Positions 53,401 through 59,253 of a stretch of DNA of 64,000 nt are shown here, one piece after another. Each line of letters opens with the position of its first letter. Positions within the stretch are counted from its first letter, which is position 1. The position numbers were made by a program, and so were the translations under genes. The stretch comes from Stratiolaelaps scimitus (lineage: Eukaryota > Arthropoda > Arachnida > Mesostigmata > Laelapidae): assembly GCA_019614645.1 (NCBI GenBank), contig JABWDB010000004.1, positions 1,488,001 to 1,552,000 of the forward strand, in the 5' to 3' direction. A model generated the notes under the pieces. It was not told where the DNA came from and made no database searches. It saw only the letters and a list, made by a program, of their open reading frames with translations.

Positions 53401-56400
53401 CGTGCCAAAGTGGCGGTCGTTAAGAACCAAAATCCAGAGACGGGCTCGTCACACTCGCGACGGTCTATCCACTCCCAGGGGCCAAATAGTTTGGGACATC
53501 AGTCAAGTCACGGGCAGTTACACCACCGACAGCCACCACAGGGCGAACAGTGCGGCGTAGTGTCACCAAACAACATCATCGCGTCGTCCCATCATCACAC
53601 ATCGCAGACATCACGTCTTCAGCATCACTCAACGCCTCCACCCCCGTACCACAACAATCACCATCACCACCAACAACAGCAGCAACAACAACCACAACAA
53701 CCGCATAGTCTTCAATCTCATCACAGTGAACATCTTACAGGTGAGTGGGCCAGACGAGGAACTAGAACGACTGTGCCAAGTAGCTAGAGACAAATGGACG
53801 ACACGCGGAAGCAGTGGTGACACTATACTGGCTGAGGCGCACTCCGATCAGTTGGTTTAATTTGATCATAGTTTATAATACTGTCCAGTAATTCCTCTAT
53901 AATTATTACACCCCACAAACTATACAGCCCGCTGAGTGGGCGTTCCAATTTCGTTCCAATTTCAATCGACATACACTGCCAATATCATCGTCGACATAGC
54001 TACGACACCGAGGGTTTAATGTTCGCCCCTGACCAATATCCTTTCCGCCACTTGTGTCACCTCGTAGTTATTTAATTTGCGATGAGGTGCGGCCCAGGGA
54101 ACGATTGCGGAGGCCGTGTTCCCGGTAGCTCGGTGCGGTAGAGTGGATGAAGTTGTTCGTATTTTGTGAGAACGATTTCCTTGCCTTCCGTGTCTATCTA
54201 CATTCAATCACTTCTGCGGCCCGTGGACCAATATCAGCTTAAATGTCTCCTGGATATGGGCGAATCGAACTCAAAAACCGATCGACCAACACTGATAAAT
54301 CAACGATCGTGCATACGCAGATTTGTTTATTGATCGAGAGCACTGCCCGATCTGGACGTGGACTGTAGTCAGGCTTGCCCCTTAACTTTTTCCTATCTGG
54401 ACAGGTATTATAGTTAGCTAAATATAAATACCTACTTCGAAACGGGTCATTGCTGTTATTCCATGTCATCGTCGATGCAGCTCAGATGAGCATCCCTTTT
54501 AGCCCCCCAACCAACTAATTCTCCCTAATTGCTGTATATGTGTCGTTGTGTAACAAACTGTGATAAATTATCTGACGAAGCGCTTCCTACAGTTTGATTT
54601 GGTGAATCTGCTGACCGACCTTGCGAGCTTTGTCCTTCACCCGTTCATATGGCTCAGCAGCTGACAATAGCTAGTCCAGCGTCATGTGATATCGATAGAT
54701 GTAATACTTCTTCTATATTTCACTCAGCGCAGGAGATCATCAGTGATTGTGCACGTAGACAGAGGTGATGGGTACCTATGTTCGTACGTTGTCCTTCCCT
54801 ATATCCCGTGTTCGTCTATTGACTGCCATTTCGTTGCACAGGTTTCCCGGAGGTGGCATCGAGAACGAAAAGCGAAGACAACCTCCGGGAGCACGTGTCC
54901 GGGACACCGGGTACGCCCAGCGCTCCCCATACGCCAAGCTCAGAGACCAACGGGTGGAAACCTTCGAGGCAAGTTGACAGCAACCATCACAACAGCAGCA
55001 ACAGCAGAGCCGGAGGAGGAGGAGGACAGCTGACGCTATCTGCCGTCGTCTAGACAAACTACACATGTTGTCTTCGGCGAACTGTGTGGCCGACCACTGT
55101 GTGTGTGTGTGGTGTTTGCGTGGCAGATCTTCCACATCAATCTTTAGTGCTTCTGAATACTATTTCTCCTTCTGTTTCGTTGAGTGCGACTACTGCTGGT
55201 GACTTCGATATGGCCTGCGGTGTCTTTCAATCACCTGAGTCTATTTATTTAGCTGTTTTTTTTTTTGGTGATTGGTTGAAATTTGATGCATATTCGATTG
55301 TCGAATTTGCTTGTCGGAATTCCACGTTTTTTTTGTTTTGTTCCTTATACCTGGTAGCCTGCGGTGTGGATGAGTTCAGTTAATTTTTCCATCCACTAAT
55401 ATGATACTCATGCATGAGATGCTGTCAGCGGCTTATTATTATTATAGGGTTACCATTATACGCAAGGACCTCGGGGCACTTCCGGCTGCGCGACGTGGGG
55501 ACGGATCTATTCTAGTTGACCATTTTTCTATACTATTTCATGGAAATCACTTGGGAGCAACGGGTGGTATATGCAACCGGCTTTCGTACGGATCGCTATG
55601 TCATTATTTACTTGTTGTTCTTGTCGTCGCCGTGGTCATGATCGTGGTTTGAATGAAATTGTGTCATCTAACGCGCTTGACTAACAATCTATTCAGGCCT
55701 CATACGTTGCTGTTTAACCACCAATCAACCGAGAACCATCTACAATCATATCATCAGTATCACAACAACCAGAACAGCCAAAGCAGTAACTTCTCTGGTT
55801 TCCCATCGAATCTTCTGACCGCCTCAAACTCGTATCATTCCTTCAACTCGCCCAGGTAAGAAGGGCCAACTCCACCCTATCAGCATGTCTGTGTGTGTGC
55901 GCGAGTGCACCCTCAGTCTCAGCCTGCCAGCCAGTTGCTGCAAGCTCCAACATGCCCGCATGACGCTCTCGCACTTATTCAACCCATTATTTGTTTAAAC
56001 ATATTGTGTGCCAATACAAGTCTACACGACTGCGATACTAGTTTCTGACCTCCCACACCGTTCTCTCCGAGCTGTCCTATCGTTGAAGCTGATTCATTTG
56101 CTCCAGGACAGTGTTGCGCTGGAAGGAAAACACTCCATCTTTTATCGTTGTAGTTTTGAGCAAGGGCACTTTATTTCGCTTCGCTCCATTGTTTTATCCC
56201 ATATCACATTATGTATAGGTTGTAGTAATATGCATGTGATTCTTGCTTTGAGTTTCCAATCACACGGTCGTACCCCACCGCCTGCTGGGGTCCAGTGCCT
56301 ATAATTCTACAGCTAGCAAGTATTTGCGGACATATCCACGCGTTTCGACGGATAATCGTCGAAACGCAGGCGGCGGCTGATAATCGTCGACCGGGAACAA

Positions 56401-59198
56401 CAAGCGCCATTGTCGTGCACCGACCACTCCACCCTGCGCGTCCCGCGCAGCTTTGCTCTGCGGGACTCCCGAGGACCCGAAATCGACCAGACGATAGATA
56501 GCCTCCTAGTAGTAGCAGTGTACAATACGCCGCGTTCGTCACGCGTTTCGGTTAACTTACCCTACAACTTGCATGCACAATCACGACCCTCCCACGGCCC
56601 CGCCTCCTCCATTGGTTTCATTTCGCACCAACCTTTGCCTCCGAGTTTCTCTCCTCACCCGTATACCCTCCTCCCCCTACGTCGCCCCCTGTCATCAACG
56701 TCAGCCACGCACATCCCCCGTTGGATAATGCTGGATAGATGCCTGAGGAGGCGTCGTGTTGTCCCGTGCGCGGCCTTGTTCTCGTGCCGTACCGCGCATG
56801 CTCACTCGTTGCCGTCGGCTGTCACCGACGTTGTCTGCTGGCGCCGACGATCCGAGCAGGAACCGTCGGCGTCCGATGTCGCCAGCATTCGGCGGTGCCC
56901 GTGCGTCGTTGTTAGCGTCAGCGACAACTGCGACGAGATGACGACGCCAGCTGGCTACGAGAGCGTGTGCCTGTCGGCGCGTCGGGTCCCGGGCTGTGCG
57001 GGTAAATCAAATGTTTGTTTGCGTCAGTTGATTTAGCTAACGCTAGCGTGCTTTTCCCTCTCTGTATTGTACATCTCTCCCTTCCTGTCTGTCATTTTCT
57101 TTCTCTCTCTGTTTCTTTCCCTCTCTCTTTCTCTCTCCATTTCGCTATCTCTCTCTGTCTGGGTATGGGTGCTACCATCCTCCGCTTCCAATGATGTTCT
57201 CGACGCGGCCCGACTCCTCACACTGGTGCTGCTCTGTCGTCTCATCTGCGTCATGCCGAGCGGCGTCGCTACGCTACCCGGCGTGACACGTCGCCACACG
57301 AAAAACAACGGTGTACGCTTCACGTTCGTCCTCGGCATCGTCCGTGTGGTCTGGGCCACGTTTCGCAAAGAAGGACGCCCCAGCAGACGGTGATCCACCG
57401 CGAGGTGGTCGGCGACCTGATCGGGCCGCCTTCGCTACTGTCGTCGCCTCAGATGACTCCTGTGTCATCTGGATATCACTCGGCCGCTACCACGTCGACT
57501 TCGCCGGTCGTGCCAGCCAGGATGCCTAAACACAACTCGGCTGGGTAAGCAGATCATATATGATACGCTGGATACTGTTGGATGCTGCATAACGCCATGT
57601 GATGGGAGAACAATCGCTTTACTCGTTAGGTTAAGCTGGCTCAGTGTTGAATTATAATAATACGCTTGTTGATTCGTACGTATAACATAACCGAGTAGAT
57701 TTATTGGACTGTAACAATTAGTACGGTATTAGTGACTTGCGAGATGCTCCAACGCGAATTACTAATATATTTTATAATGTAAATACGATTACGCTTATAA
57801 GTATTCGATATCATAGTCAATACGAGTCGTCGATTTTCTAAGCTACCCTCGAGGTGGATCGTAACTCTATTTACATTCACAGGCATTACGCTTGCGTTAC
57901 GTTACGCATGCGCATCTCCAGCCCATAGACAAACATATGCGTATAATTAGTCTAGATAATCTACATAGAAGGCTCTATAAACGATATAAACGCTCGATAA
58001 TCTATATAGTAATCCATATAATCTATGTAAGAGTCGTCGAATCAAAAGCGTTGCTCGAACAAACTAAAATCTTCGGGGTTTATGAGTGGGCTCCTTCGCT
58101 GGATTTCGATGGCCGTACCGATGGGCCAAGCAGTGGGCCGCTTCAATGTTGTACTGTAGCTCGGTGGCAGTTGCGTCCAATTTGAGTAACGTCAACACCC
58201 TGTCAACGATGGCCAATCCCCAACACGGAGCGCCGGCCGACCCGCCAGCGTCGGCTTGTCCGATGCTTGCGGCAACAGCTGTAACCCTCATAGGCCTTGG
58301 TCTCGACAGGACCTCGACAACAGCGAAAGTAACGGGCTGCTCTGAGACGGCGATGAACATCAAAAAAGAGTACTTCAGATCTCCCCCAATTCGAACTCGA
58401 GTGTACTACTAACGATCGTCAAATGTACTGTCGACCAGCATGAAACAGAAGACAAAAGTATGATATTTGTGTGGCAAAAATGCGAGAGAGAGAGAGGCTC
58501 TTAGAAAATACATTGCCCACTTGCTGGCCCCACTCCTGATTAAATGCCGCGATTCGAGCTACTATAGCGGAAACGTTCACCAAATTGGGAATGGAGTCCC
58601 GTTCGAGTCTAGCTGGTTGTCCGATGGTTCAATGCTTGTCGCTTTGACTAGACACGCGTGTGTTGAAATTGTTGAAACGGGACAATTTGATAGCGTCATG
58701 CCATACGTCGTTTTCGACACATCCAGTATATGCGCCAATGCTGTAACCGTAGGCAGGTATGTGGTAACGACAAACTTTAAATAAACTCTTTCCAGGGCTT
58801 CGCTAGTTGTGAGCAGCAGGCAATGGATGAGGCTGTGTGCAACGAGGTCAATCACCCACTGGACTCCCCGGTATATTCCTCTATCTCTCGTGGGCCTTAA
58901 GTTCATGGGTCTTCACTTCTCCCGGCGTCTGATCTCGACGGGCGCGTCGTCGGCCCTTCTGCGATTACACTACTTTGCTGCTCAGCTCCCAGACCCCCGG
59001 TTCACTGGTGGGTTGGACTAGGAAGTGCGGCAGTAAATCTTACTCTTCGAGGCTCTCGTTCAGGCCTTCCTCGCCCTATCGAGCCCTAGACCTTAGGGCC
59101 TAGTCTTGCCCGTCTCGTCCTCCGCACCCCGTTCCTTCGTTCACAGCGATATATATATATATATATATATATATTGAGAGTCCCGAAGAATTCACTGG

Positions 59199-59253
<55 letters not shown>

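Noticed and set aside
54240..54310. Possible tRNA box B (GAGTTCGATTCGCCC on the minus strand)
   Set aside because: No box A at the expected distance and no cloverleaf.
56410..57036. 208-codon plus-strand frame as an exon between exons 14 and 15
   Set aside because: It has a possible donor at 57003, but I could not find an acceptor and phase that join both neighbours, and it is rich in Cys and Arg unlike the rest of the tail.
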